DNA from: Hemerocallis citrina
Taxonomy: Eukaryota > Streptophyta > Magnoliopsida > Asparagales > Asphodelaceae
NCBI GenBank assembly: GCA_017893485.1
Contig: CM030362.1
Span: 184,844,175-184,908,174 of the forward strand
Reading direction: 5' to 3'
Length of the DNA stretch: 64,000 nucleotides
A model generated the notes under the pieces. It saw only the letters and a list, made by a program, of their open reading frames with translations, searched no databases and had not been told where the DNA came from. This document shows, piece after piece, positions 12,512-23,670 of the stretch (positions are counted from its first letter, which is position 1; each line of letters opens with the position of its first letter). The position numbers and the translations under genes are program-made.

Positions 12512-13781
12512 GTTAGGGTTATATACTAAAAGCATCACTTTTGTATTAACTTTATTTCCTTATTTTTTTTGAATGAGAATCATATGGGCACATGTTTGCA
12601 TATTGTGTTTATTATAATATTAATGCAAGTATCTGATATTCTATAAGGTTGATAGTATGGTGTGAGGAGACACACAGAAGATCATATTATCAGTTCCCTA
12701 TGGAATATATAAATAGTACACAACCTAGATGGACTTGGACAATCCATTAGAAAGGTTGTAGTGTAATCTGGTATTAGTCTATCTTGACTATAGGTTTACA
12801 CTAGTACACTTTGTGTGTATTGAACAGGACCACTTGAGGTTGTTCTCTTTGTACTGACTACAAAAGAGAACAAACACCTCTGTTATTATGGATGCTTATG
12901 CTCTTAATCCAGATATAATAACAGACATGTATATGCAGTGTGCATTACTTTGACTCATAAAAGAGTGAGATTCATTATGGATCAACAACCTCTATGAATT
13001 GGGTAATAGCTTTGTATGTATGATGGGCTGTTGATTGTAAAAGGAATCCATGTCCCGATACGTCGGGTTGATGATGTCCCCTTAAGGAGCTCATAAGGAT
13101 TGTCATGTAAACTCTGCAGGTGGATTACATCCGACATGACAAATAAAGTTGAGTGGTACTACTTAAGGATAAAAGATGTTGATCAATACAGTTGTCAGTA
13201 ACTTAATTTGATCGACGGACATTCGATATCTTAACATGGGGAGCTGAACGAGCATATAATAAAATGAGCCCATAAATATAATTTGGGATTAGGAAGGTAG
13301 TGCAACAATAGCTCTTTAGTGGACCGAGCTATTGTTAATGGGCCTGGGTTGTGTGTTCGGGCTGAACACGGGATACCCAGATTCGTTAGGAGACCTAACC
13401 CTAATTTCTCCTCATGGTCCCTACCGTAGCCTTATATATATATCCTCTATTCTCTGGCCGTCATATCATTATCAGAGATAAGAAGTTTTCTCTAAATTCG
13501 TGATTCACGTAAGGAGAGAAAGAGAGGTCAGCCAAGGAGAAGAAAGGTTGGTAGACCGTCGCCCACACGACGTCCAACCCGAGGAAGGAATACGTGCAGA
13601 AGATCTTGGGGTCGCTGACGGCTCGAGGTTGCTAGAAACTATCGTCTTCTTCTCATCGCAGGTATAATTCGTGAACCCTAGATTCCGCTATAAAGGGTTA
13701 GATCACGTATTAAATCTGTTAAGATTTTATGATCGATATGCACACCAATCCGTGGTCCTGGGAATCATCGCAGTTCCATCA
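12512..13781 (+). repeat. 3' LTR of inner copia
   Basis: 1270-bp partner of 6021-7293, starting TGTTAGGGTT and ending CCATCA. It is followed by CCTAC, the right target duplication. Confidence 0.95.
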
Positions 13782-15522
13782 CCTACTCCACCGTCCTCAC
13801 CCCCACACCCTGTCAGTCCACCATCTCTTCTTCAGTCTACCCATTCCACTTTTGGTATTCCTCCAGCATGTTATACACCTGATGCCACTGGTCCTTCTGA
13901 CCAGTTTGGTTTTGCCACCCTAGCTTCCTACTCAACATAGTTTCATACAAATCTCACTGCTATACACTCTATACATGAGCCCAGAACCTATCAAGACACA
14001 ATTTAATATCCTGAATGGAGGAATGCTATTGCAGAGGAATTCAGTGCATTTGATCAGACTGGCACTTGGGATGTTGTTCCTCTACCAGAGGGCGTTCAGC
14101 CTATTAGCTGCAAGTGGATTTTCAAGGTCAAATATCAACCTGATGGATCTGTTGAGCGGCACAAGGCACGTCTAGTAGCCCGATGGTTTACTCAGGAGCA
14201 TGGCATTGATTATGATGAGACCTTTGTTCCCGTTGCACAGATGACTACTGTTCACACCCTTCTTGCTGTTGCAGCCATCCGCCAATGGCCGTTATACCAT
14301 ATGGACGTGAAGAATGCTTTTCTTCATGATACCTTATCTGAGATTGTTTATATGGATCCTGCTTCTAGCCTCCCTACTCCTCGTCATGTTTGCCGGCTGC
14401 GTCGGGCTATATATGGTTTGAAGCAGGCCCCTCGAGCCTAGTTTGAGTGTTTTCGCCTTGTCATCACCAAGGCTGGTTTTAGTTAGAGTTCTCAGGACCA
14501 TTCTATGTTTATGTGGTCATCACCGCAGGGGAGGATAATTCTACTACTCTATGTTGACGATATGATCATTACTGGGGATGACTCTGCGGGCATTACATCC
14601 ACCCAGAAATCCACCCAGAAATACCTTCATCGGCAGTTCCATATGAAAGACCTTGGCAGACTACGTTATTTACTGGGCCTAGAGATTGCTCATGGATCTC
14701 GGGGGATACTCATTTCCCAACAGAAATACACATCATATATTATCTCCGCTGCATGCCTTTCTGACAGTAGATCAGCCGATACACCTTTAGAGCTTCATGT
14801 GAAGCTTCGTCCCACTGATGGTGAGCTCCTTCCTGATCCCACCAGATACAGACAGATTGTTGGACAGCTTGTCTACTTATGCATGACCAGACCCGATATT
14901 GCTTACGCAGTCAGTGTTGTCAGTAAGTTTGTTTTTGCTCTTACATCAGTTCACTACGCTGCTCTTCTTTGGATTCTCAGATATCTTCGGGGCACTATTA
15001 CTTGCTCATTATTCATGCCTGATACATCCAAACTAGAGTTGAGTGCATATTCTGATTCAGATTGGGCAGGTGATCCTACTACCATACGGTCTACCATCGG
15101 TTTCTGTTTATTCCTTGGTGATTCGCTGATCTCATGGCGAAGTAAGAAACAGGCAGTTATTGCATGTTCTTCGACTGAAGCTGAGTACAAAGCAATAGAA
15201 GCTACTACTAGAGAGATTATTCATGTTCGTTAGCTGTTATCAGATATGAGTGTCACTCTTACAGGAGCTATTCCTCTTCATTGTGATAACCGGAGTGCAT
15301 TGCACATTGCAAGCAACCCGATCTTTCATGAGCGAACGAAGCATATAGAGATTGATTGCCATTATGTTCGTGAGCACTTTGAGGCAGGGACCATTTCTCT
15401 CCATTCTGTTACATCTTCCTAGCAGACTGCAGACTTCTTCACCAAATCCCATACTGTTTAGAGATTTAGATACTTAGTAGGCAAACTCACAATATTTGAC
15501 CCATCGTGAGTTTGAGTGGGGG
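13782..15522 (+). pseudogene. Outer copia element, 3' half of pol (RT-RNase H), decayed
   Basis: Continues the element interrupted at 6020. After a Pro/Ser-rich linker, reverse transcriptase motifs appear in order: DYDETFVPVAQ near 14210, MDVKNAFLHD near 14305, AIYGLKQAPRA ending at a stop near 14440 where relatives have Trp, and LLYVDDMIITGDD near 14540. MTRPDIAYAV follows near 14885. RNase H is seen as YSDSDWAGDP near 15050, SSTEAEYKAIE near 15170 and HCDNRSALHIA near 15280. Stops at 15233 and 15420, and other breaks near 14160 and 14490, make it non-functional. It ends in a polypurine tract GAGTGGGGG at the 3' LTR. Confidence 0.9.
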
Positions 15523-15662
15523 TGTTAGATATTATTATAGTCCTATATTGGTTGTAGAGTTGTTTTGATATTTGTTCTCCTCCTATATATAGGTGGTATT
15601 GTACTTGGTTGAACTCAATTCAATATTCAGTATTGTTTTCATCTCTCTGATTTATCTTAACA
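15523..15662 (+). repeat. Short 3' LTR of outer copia
   Basis: TGTTAGATAT...ATCTTAACA, about 140 bp, directly after the polypurine tract. The ends TGTTA/TAACA are inverted. A TATATATA box lies near 15583-15590. Such a short LTR is at the low end for copia elements. The 5' partner is not in the window. Confidence 0.75.
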
Positions 15663-16517
15663 CAATCCAGCACCGAACCAATCCATCCCTAAGCCAAAGC
15701 CTAAAAACCGAACCTAAATCAAGTTGAGCCAAAACTAAACCATATCTTATCCAAACATCAAATTGAGTTTGAACCGGATCATAATCCTAAACCACCACCA
15801 CCAACAATTCAATCCGCCATCACCGATCCTTCCCAAATGGCTGAAAAAGAATCCAATAACCCAAATCTTAACCATAGTCACAAATTTGGGGTTCAAAAGT
15901 TATTTGGTCAAGTTCAAATGTTCGGAATTTGGAAAAATTCTGTCAAATTCGGCAAAGATTTGTTAAAAATTCAGGAATGATCTACATGCATATTTTTATG
16001 TATATGTGTATGTAAATGCATTTATGTTTACATATGCATCTTCAAATATGTGAAATGGGGATATTCTCATTATTTTAACCTAAGTGATCCTATAAAATTT
16101 GTGTTTCAAATATACGGGTAAGAGAATAATTTTCCTAAATATAGTCCACAGCAGGTATCTCCCACTCACAGTATCACATGTAATATATAGAAAAGTAGAT
16201 GAGTAAAATTGTCCTTTGACCTTAATCATTCCTTCTTCTTCTCTGCTCAAGCCCTCCCATGAAAGCAGCATTTTCAACCCATTTAGATCTAAAAATTTAT
16301 TCTTTTTATAAATCAATTTTATATATTTCCTGAGCCGAAAAATATGCGAATCCTCCGTATATTTGCGAATCTTGCTTTAAAATCGCGTACATCGTGATTT
16401 ATTCACATACTGTCAAATAAATCGCGGATCCATTCGGCTATTGTTATATCTGCGATTTATTCATGAATTTGCCGAATACTTTGCGGATATTTCTTAACCA
16501 GAATTTATTTCTTCATC
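15663..16517. other. Spacer, no gene recognised
   Basis: Begins after the outer copia LTR. Includes a stretch at about 16335-16495 with several copies of GCGAAT, ATTCGC-like and TCGCG words in both orientations, suggestive of an eroded repeat. No reading frame has a recognisable domain. Confidence 0.45.
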
Positions 16518-16534
16518 AGTCCTAGTATTTACCA

Positions 16535-16552
16535 CCCCCCCCCCCCCCCCCC
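16535..16552. repeat. Poly-C tract (18 C)
   Basis: A homopolymer of 18 C inside the left inverted terminus. Its length is likely to vary between reads and individuals. Confidence 0.9.
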
Positions 16553-16794
16553 GTTTTCTAGCTCACCCCCCATTCTTAAGTTGCCCTTTATAAATTAAAA
16601 TTCGTAGACATATCCCTTTTAAGTTGTGGGGGGTAAAGTGTTTGCTTACCCCACCTTCCCTCCCAATTTCTTGGTTTCGCTCCTCCCATCCAAAACTAAC
16701 AATTCCCATCCATCCACCCCAATTTTTTTCCATCTTTCTCCCCCCTATTATTTTTTCAAATCACTTGGACTCTTTATCTTCATGCAACTCTCTA

Positions 16795-17675
16795 ATGGAA
16801 GAAGTGGAAGAAGAAGAGGCAATGAGAATTCAAGAAGAATTTAATCAAATGGATTTTGAGTCACTTGAAGTCAATGAACATCAGGGATTTGGCAACTCAC
16901 AAGCTACGGTATGTTAAAAATTCATCTTTTTAAGATTTATGATTCTAATCAACAGTCAAATTTTTTAGGGTTTGTTAAAACCCTAACGTAGATTAAATGA
17001 AATTTGTTAAATCTTAGTCGATGATGATTATCCACCTAAAAATGCAATCTTTTTTAGGGTTTTGTAAGATGGACATCACATGAATTATATGCTCTTTCTT
17101 GTTTGATATTTATAATTGTATTCTATCGATTTTTGTTTTAAAATAAATTGTGTGTATGACAAGAATTATGCAATTTCTTTTGATATTATGTTATTGTGTC
17201 TTTGTATTGGAAGCATATAGTATTTGTATTTTGTGTGATTGATAGTTTGTTGTATGAATAGGTTGATTGGGGTTCTTTGCACGTTGAACCTATAGTACCA
17301 CCTTTTGAAACATTCCGGGGTAAGACAATAGTCGCAGGTGATACTCCTAATGTTGATACTGATTGGACACCGTTTTTTTTAAAAAGACACTGTCATGAAT
17401 TTTTTTTAATGCTCTTTTATTTTCATTTGAATTACTATCTAGTGTAAATTTCTTACTCATTGTGTTTGCATTGTTTGATGTAGGTGTTTGAATCTCTAGA
17501 TAAGTTAAAAGATTGGCTCAAAGATATTGGGAGGAGGCACAATATGGTGGTGGTTGTCAACAAATCTGATTTTAAAGGGAGGAATCCAAGAATTTTGTTT
17601 GGTTGTGAAAGAAGTGGAACCTATAAACCATCTAAGAAGGCTAAAATCGTGGAATCGGATAAAAATGGTGGGTGA
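16795..17675 (+). pseudogene. FAR1/MULE-like DNA-binding domain gene fragment
   Basis: A candidate first exon starts at ATG 16795 (MEEVEEEEAMRI) and ends near 16909 at a GT donor (GTATGTT). A second exon starts after an AG near 17261 with VDWGSLHVEP. A third starts after TGTAG near 17483 and runs VFESLDKLKDWL, then VVVVNKSDFKG and RILFGCERSGTYKP to a stop at 17675. The KSD...GCERSG(T/K)Y pattern followed by a Lys-rich tail is typical of the N-terminal zinc-binding domain of plant FAR1-related/Mutator-like proteins. The Cys-Gly-Cys-Pro part and any transposase core are missing. This is a 5' gene piece trapped in a deleted element. Exon limits are inferred from GT/AG positions only. Confidence 0.5.
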
Positions 17676-17773
17676 ATACCAATGGGTGCGCGCTCCAGAT
17701 TTTTTGTTTTCTTACGGGGGGAGAGAACCAAATGGGCGGAGCGGCTAGAAAACGGCGGGTGAATACCAGGACT

Positions 17774-18275
17774 TTTAAATGTAATGAGGCTTTTATTTAT
17801 AGACCAGGTCAAAAGAGGTGATAATAAGAGTGATTCTCATATACAGGCCAATTTTAGAAACTAATTGCGAATATAGGTCAGTTGCCAAAGTATTTAGGAA
17901 AATAAGTTGGCTAAAGATAATTTTGTAAAAAAGAACCATACCTTTCAAACTATTTATACAACTTTAAAACTAAATTACTTACATAATTTACTAACCTATA
18001 TTAAAACTGGATACTTCACAAAAAATACAGAAACTAGCGTTAAATTTTTTTTCAAAATTTATAATAAGATACATTGATAGTAGACTAACAGAAATATTAC
18101 ATATAATTGATAAGAAAATATCAGAATATTTAGTAATAATAAGTAGAGCAACTAAAGAATTACCTAAAGAAATTAAAAAAATAATAACTTATAAGGTATT
18201 AGATTACAGAAACGAATAAGCAAGTTAGTATTACCAACACAGCTACTAGCACACATAATATTAAACAAAGTTGGT
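17774..18275. other. AT-rich DNA with broken open frames
   Basis: Very A-rich on the plus strand. Two open stretches are visible, about 17947-18093 and about 18073-18219, in different frames. The second encodes Ile/Lys-rich helical sequence and ends at TAA 18217-18219. They may be upstream parts of the same decayed gene as 18276-18806. Confidence 0.35.
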
Positions 18276-18806
18276 ATGGATAATAATCCAATAGTAGAAA
18301 CATCAATGCATAAATTAAATAAAAAAATAGAATTAGAAATTTATATGATAAACATTCAAGAGTTAGAAGAAGATTACAATGACCCAAAATTCATAGGAGA
18401 TATAAGAAAAGACCTTAACATCATAAATAAGAACCTAGAAGAATTAAGTAGGTGTATAACAAATGACACAGAGGAAGAATTAGTCACAATAGAAAAAGGT
18501 ATGACGGAGTTAGAAGCTACAACAAAACTTAATATAAATATTTTAGAAATAAAAGGTTTAATGACAAATCCCAATTCATTGAAAGTAGAAGAAGCATTAA
18601 GGAATCTATATATAACAAATGAAGAAATAAAAATGGATCAAGAAGGAGACAAGATGATAACAAAACCTACAGAAAATTCAACTAATATGTATGAATACTT
18701 AAGACCGCCACCTAATAAAATGACTTATCACTTACCATGGAAATGGAAAAGTAGAGAAATGAGTAAGTTAGGAAAAGAAAAAGAAAAAGAAATCTCAAAA
18801 CATTAA
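18276..18806 (+). CDS. Unrecognised 176-codon AT-rich ORF (hypothetical, coiled coil)
   Basis: Starts MDNNPIVETS and ends KEKEISKH. It is rich in Lys, Glu, Asn and Ile. Long stretches of Glu/Lys/Leu heptad-like spacing (about residues 15-120) suggest a coiled coil, and a Pro-rich patch (RPPPNK) lies near residue 147. No enzyme motif is visible. Codon use is strongly A/T-ending, unlike the flanking retrotransposon genes. The same frame is open for about 50 codons upstream of the ATG, so the start may be internal to a larger decayed gene. A fragment of an old virus-like or retroelement structural gene is possible, but I cannot show it. Confidence 0.35.
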   Translation: MDNNPIVETSMHKLNKKIELEIYMINIQELEEDYNDPKFIGDIRKDLNIINKNLEELSRCITNDTEEELVTIEKGMTELEATTKLNINILEIKGLMTNPNSLKVEEALRNLYITNEEIKMDQEGDKMITKPTENSTNMYEYLRPPPNKMTYHLPWKWKSREMSKLGKEKEKEISKH

Positions 18807-19159
18807 CCTACAAAACACTACAAAAAAGGAATAGCAGTGTTGCGGTCTTTTTTTGGGGTGTGAGAGCAGCAGATAATGTGAGTTCTAGTATTCGTGGAAA
18901 CCACAGTAATACTACCATTTGTTTTGGATCCGATAGAATATATCTGTTGGGTTTACTGATGAGTGGATGCCTTGTGGACCTGCAAAATAAAGTCTGAAAC
19001 ATCGGGAGTATTTCGTGCGGCTAACCCTCCGATGCTTAAGTTAGAAAGCAGCAATATAGTAGAAGGAATTTTGTAGCAAATGAGTCATCACCTGTAACCA
19101 TACCGTAGATGTTGTACTTATTGGCTAGGGGGGAAAAACCATTATGGGACGATCCCCTC
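18807..19159. other. Spacer, possibly an LTR remnant
   Basis: Contains CCTCCGATGCTTAAGTTAG near 19026 and a GGGGGGAAAAACC tract, word types often found in plant gypsy LTRs. No partner repeat is in view. It ends in CCCTC (19155-19159), the left target duplication of element D. The same unit continues at 29132 beyond D. Confidence 0.35.
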
Positions 19160-19794
19160 TGTCACGCCCCGCTTCCCAAAAGGAATACGGAATACGAGTT
19201 TGTGACAAAGTCCAACGAATGATTTTCATCATTCATCAGCTATAGGATTGACTCAGTATCATAACAAGAAATATAACGAAAATATACTCAACTACGCATG
19301 CATGAATAATTTATTAATCAATAGAAACATTTGAAACAAAATATAAATATCCCAAATATTTTTCAGATCTGGATCAAAAGATAAAACTTCAAGACTACAA
19401 GCCCGTTACAAGTCTCAAGTAGCAACAGAAATAAATAACTCAAATAAAAAGTAATTAAAGCAAGCTTTTCCCCAAGTGAAGCCTGGAAGGTTTGCTCACC
19501 AATTCCAGCAGACAACTCGTCTCTAAAGTCTGTATATATAAATAAAAAGGAAAATGGAGAAACACGACAAACGCCCTTAGTGCAACTTAGGGCCACAAGT
19601 AGTACAAGCAATGGTATGAAAATGAATGCAAGAAAAATATGAAACGAGATTTGGAATCAAGAATGTATAACATGATATGATAGGGATGCAACAAGTAGTG
19701 AAGTTCAAGAGACTAGCTAGTAAGACAACTCAAGTAACAAGATTGAATAACAAGTACTAGTAATGGAACAAGTGACAAGTAAACATGTAATTGT

Positions 19795-19870
19795 ATCAAG
19801 CATCAAGTGACCAGTATCGAGTAACAAGTATCAAGTAACAAGTATCAAGTAACAAGTATCATGTAGGGTA
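19795..19870. repeat. AAGTATC/AAGTAAC tandem tract in element D LTR
   Basis: Repeats of CAAGTATC and AAGTAACAAGTATC of about 8 and 14-15 bp. The matching tract in the right LTR (about 26255-26310) has fewer copies, so the unit has expanded or contracted since insertion. Confidence 0.75.
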
Positions 19871-22228
19871 TCAAGTGTGTACAAGTGACAAGTTAATCAT
19901 AAGTCTAATGTTTAATTCTATCTAGGTATCACTTCATGCGTCCATCCTTTTACCGCATGGTTGCTACTTACAAACAGTTACGTTCAGGCCTAGTGGTGGA
20001 CTTTATAGGGTAGTGTACTCAGGCATCAAGTATCAAGCAAGCAAAGTTCATGAATACAAAAATAATGTAACAAGTTCACGAACCAGTTCGTGAATGCACT
20101 AACAAGTCCAAGAACCAACCGTGGATTTATGAATGCACTAAAGATATAACAAGTTCATGAACCAAGTAATGGGTTCATGAATACCCTCAAGATACAAAAA
20201 GTTGATGAACCAAGTACTGGGAAACACAGGCCCCCTTCCGAGTACACTTACCTATATTGTACACTATCATGGTTTTTCCCTTAAACCCTGGCTTGTTAAT
20301 TATTATTATCAACTAAGCATGAAAGTGTGTGAAAACAGGTCAAGTAAACATGATCAAGTACATGGAACAAGTCTATGCTAGGTAGGATACATATTCAAGA
20401 GTCAAAAAAGATTAAAGATATCAAGAATGACGAGAATTCCAATTCTGGACAGCATGACGTTGCTGCACCAAAACTGCGATTTCCGTCGCTACAAGAATGC
20501 AAATGTGGATCCGTTAGAAGGTATAGAAACTAGACTCCTGTCCGATTCTATGCATAGAAATAAGATACATAAAAGTTGTAGCATCAGGTGTCAAAACAGC
20601 AAACTACACAGGATTTGTGTTCAGCCAGATTTTGTAAAACTGAGTTTATACATATGAATCGGGTTTGAAACTTCAATAATTAATTCCAGGAAAATTAGTG
20701 AATGTTCTCCAGTGTGTCTAGTATCAGCATGAAAATTTTCAAGTCATTATTTTACTGTTAGCATGGTTAAATTAATTGTAAAGTAAAGTGATGCAGCAGT
20801 TTTTATGAATCTACGATTCCAGACACAGCAGCAGTAAAAATGTGATAACTTACAAACCATAATACAGAATTCAATTCCGTTAAAAGGATAGTAAACTAGA
20901 CATCTGGGGCTAAGTTTCATATTCAGGACTCAAGTCCAGATTCTGATGTAATCGGGGTTGAAACAACAAGTAAAGACAGGAATAGCAACAAACAAAGATA
21001 GTTTTTGCATGAAAAGCCTTATAATTATTATTCATATGAGTCTAAATTAACATGTGATGAAAATCAAAGGGTAATAGGTATCAACAAAAGGTTGTGACTC
21101 TTGAGATCATGGAATTGGTAAGGAACAAAATCAGATCAACAAACGATGAGCCAAAAGGGAGTCACATTTACAATCTACTTGCAGTATTTTCAGTTAAATG
21201 CTTGTACTGGAACAATAAATTGTACAAGAAGATACTTGCCTTGGGGTGTAGATGAAGAATCTGACGAAAGAATAATGGGAACGGATCCCGGCACGAATCT
21301 TGATGAAGATCAAGACCAAGGAAGATCGGACGGCTGGATCCAAGAGCTTGATGATGATGATCGCGATCGACGATCGGACGGCCGAGATTTGATGATCAAG
21401 AATCCAACAGGAAAACAACATACACAACAATCAGATCTGATCCCTCCTTTCCATAAATAGCAACACCAAAATCACGATGGAATCGGACGGCCAGGATCAA
21501 AACTGATGGGGATCATGATGATCAAGAGGAGATCGACGGCCCAAACCCAATTAAGCATGATGATGATGATCATGATGATCGACGGCCCAAAATCAAAGAT
21601 GAAAACCACTTCATCAACAGCAACCCATGGCAATGGGGTGCACCGGCATGGCTTCGATGGCGGCAGGAGGACGACGACAGACAGGCGGTCGGCACGGTGG
21701 TGCCACTGGCTGATGGCGCGACAAGAGGAGGGAAGCACTGCGGTTACTGCTGTTGAGGCATCGGGGTCGCAGCGACAGGAGCACTTGGACTGCACTCGGG
21801 AGGCGAGACGCGACATAGGTGGCTGCGACGGCAGGATGGTGGAGACGGGGCACTGCAGTTGCCGCTGCTGGTCGTGACAAGGAAAAGGAAGGCAGGGCAG
21901 ACAGAGCATCGGGGTCGCTGCTGGCTGCATCACGACTGAGTGATGGAAGGAGGGGAAGAGAGGCGAAGGGCGCTGCATTTGGGAGGAGGGCTAGCGAGAA
22001 AGTGGAAGATGAAGAGGTGGCACATGGCGGTCGCGATGATGGCAGACCGATGTGATAGGGGGTCGCGAGCAGGGAGGCGCTGCAGGAGGGGAGCACTGGG
22101 AGATGGACGACACTGCATGGCGTTGCCAAAGGAGAGGATGCAGGAGGAAATGGGTGCAGGAAAGATGGGCGAATAGTTGAAGACGGTGAACAGGGTTGGC
22201 GGCGGAGTAGGGGGTTTGCACAGTAATA

Positions 22229-22262
22229 GGTAGGTTAGGGTTAGGTTAGGGTTAGGTTAGGG
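22229..22262 (+). repeat. Telomere-like (TTAGGG-type) interstitial repeat in left D LTR
   Basis: Alternating GGTTAGGGTTAGG units make three TTAGGG-like steps after TAGGTAGG. The right LTR counterpart (28631-28656) is shorter, with one unit fewer. The exact plant TTTAGGG unit is not present, so it need not derive from a telomere. Confidence 0.75.
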
Positions 22263-22726
22263 TATAAGGTATTTATAGTATTATGGGTTTTGGGTTAATG
22301 GGTTTGAATAGGGTATGATCCAATAAGCAGAACGGTTTGGGTTCGGATTTAAAATCCAATAGAGAAATAAAATAACTAATAAAATATAATTTGCATTACA
22401 ATATAGAATTTTATTTGAAATAACTATAAATACAGTTAGCACATAGAAATGTATTTTTAATAAACAGTCAAAATTAATAATAATAATAATAATAATAGCA
22501 ATCACAATATGTATCAAAGTCATAAAAATAATAAGATTTGTATTATAATATAAAAATTATTGGAAACTAGTTACAAATAAAATCATTGATTAAAAATTAG
22601 ACTTTAATAGAAGATCCAACAATACATTTTAACAAAAATAATAATTTGAAAGCAGAAAAATAACTTACAAAAAACGAAATACCGAGAATACACAGAATAT
22701 ATGTATTTGCGAAAATAGGGGTTACA

Positions 22727-23670
22727 AATCCTACCAACCTTACAATAAAATTTTGTCATCGAAATTAGCTTAGGCAGTACATAGGAAAAAGCAAAGCAAA
22801 CTTATGGGGGTAACAAAACAGAGAATTAAAGGGAAAGAAACAAAGTGGTGGCAACACCAGAATAAGAAAGAAATGGATAACAACGATGTCAAATGGAGTG
22901 CAAGAAATAGAATAAATAGTATCAAAAGGAAAGAACAACACAAGGTAACAAAGCAAGATAAGGGAGTAAATAGAACTGGAATCAAGGAGAGAAATGAACA
23001 GGGAAGAATTGAATCAAATAATGAATTGGTGCATGATGACAAAATGGAATGCAAGAAGGAAGTAACCGGTATAAAAAATGAAAAAGAAACAAAACAAGAC
23101 TTGCAAGATAACAAAGTAAGGAGATGAAGAAATAAATAGAGCTGGAATCGAAGAAAGGATGGACAAGGAAGAGTTGAACCAAGCAATGAGTCAACGGATG
23201 AGAACGAATGCAAGGGATAGTGAAGCAAACAATGCAGGGAAGGAGAAACAACAAGAGAATCCTGGGACCTGTGGGTTATGGACCCACCACGCTTTCGCTG
23301 CGCAACTCTAATCAGAAAGACTCCATCATTAGCATCCAATAACTCCAGCAATCTGCCTCGTGGCTCACCATTTCCTTGACACGTGCAAATGACATCTTTC
23401 TAGCATGAAGTTCGAACTTCAGACAACTTCAGATTCTTAGCACTTCTTGAGAACCTGGGACTGCTTGCACATCCGAAGCAAAAGACGACACTTCCTCTCC
23501 TGGTGATGATCAAAAAATAATTTTTGATTTTGAACTTCCTAAGAAATTATTTGCACTTGTTTTGCACGTGTAAAAAGGTAAATTTCAGAAAAATATTTAG
23601 TAAATCACCAAAATCATTTTAATTCATTTATTAATCTTAAAAACATTATTTAAAAATCTGGGGTATTACA
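22727..23670 (-). repeat. LTR-like block inside element D
   Basis: Absent from the right LTR. On the minus strand it starts TGTAATACCCCAG directly after a polypurine-like tract. The junction words CTTAGAATAGTTC and TCAGAACTAC (23681-23707, plus strand) match the pol/3'-LTR junction of the family A gypsy element at 42240-42268. The middle is A/G-rich on the plus strand with diverged repeats of about 180 bp (GGAATC, AAGGAAGA and TGAACC words recur). It may be part of a longer original LTR or a captured piece of another. Confidence 0.55.

Larger units (their letters stand above)
6021..13781 (+). mobile_element. Full-length Ty1/copia retrotransposon inserted in the outer copia
   Basis: Two near-identical LTRs (6021-7293 and 12512-13781) bound a 5.2-kb internal region. 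The internal region has a tRNA-iMet primer site at 7296, gag-pol at 8499-12442 and a polypurine tract just before the 3' LTR. CCTAC at 6016-6020 and 13782-13786 is a perfect 5-bp target duplication. Comparing the LTRs by eye I find roughly 20 differences over 1.27 kb, so the insertion is fairly recent. Gag-pol nevertheless carries three frameshifts, so this copy is not autonomous as assembled. It sits inside the pol of an older copia element, between the integrase and reverse transcriptase regions. Confidence 0.96.
16518..17773 (+). mobile_element. Small terminal-inverted-repeat element carrying MULE/FAR1-like exons
   Basis: The left end reads AGTCCTAGTATTTACCACC, an 18-C run, then CGTTTTCTAGC. 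The reverse complement of the right end reads AGTCCTGGTATTCACCC then CGCCGTTTTCTAGC, so about 35-40 bp are inverted. Between them lies an intron-containing gene fragment similar to FAR1-type (Mutator-derived) proteins, which ends abruptly where right-end sequence begins. The layout fits an internally deleted Mutator-like element. I do not see a convincing 9-bp target duplication (flanks TTCTTCATC and TTTAAATGT differ), so the superfamily rests on the gene content. Confidence 0.5.
19160..22726 (-). repeat. Left LTR of element D (3' LTR in element sense)
   Basis: Plus-strand ends are TGTCACGCC and GGGGTTACA. It includes a CAAGTAACAAGTATC-type tandem tract (about 19730-19870), a GC-rich block with GATGATGATC and GACGGCCC words (about 21330-21600), and telomere-like repeats. 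Open frames on both strands in 21470-22220 lie wholly inside the LTR and lack domains, so I do not call them genes. Confidence 0.82.

Noticed and set aside
18814..18828. CACTACAAAAAAGG as a CACTA transposon end
   Set aside because: No inverted partner or 3-bp duplication is visible within the following kilobases, and the word is short.
21472..22221. Several ORFs of 60-170 codons on both strands in GC-rich DNA
   Set aside because: They lie inside the left LTR of element D, overlap one another on opposite strands, and their counterparts in the right LTR (27817-28625) have different frames and lengths.
22804..23351. Lys/Asn-rich 107-codon ORF and its 193-codon opposite-strand partner
   Set aside because: Both follow from strongly purine-biased, degenerate repeats on one strand of element D. 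No conserved motif.
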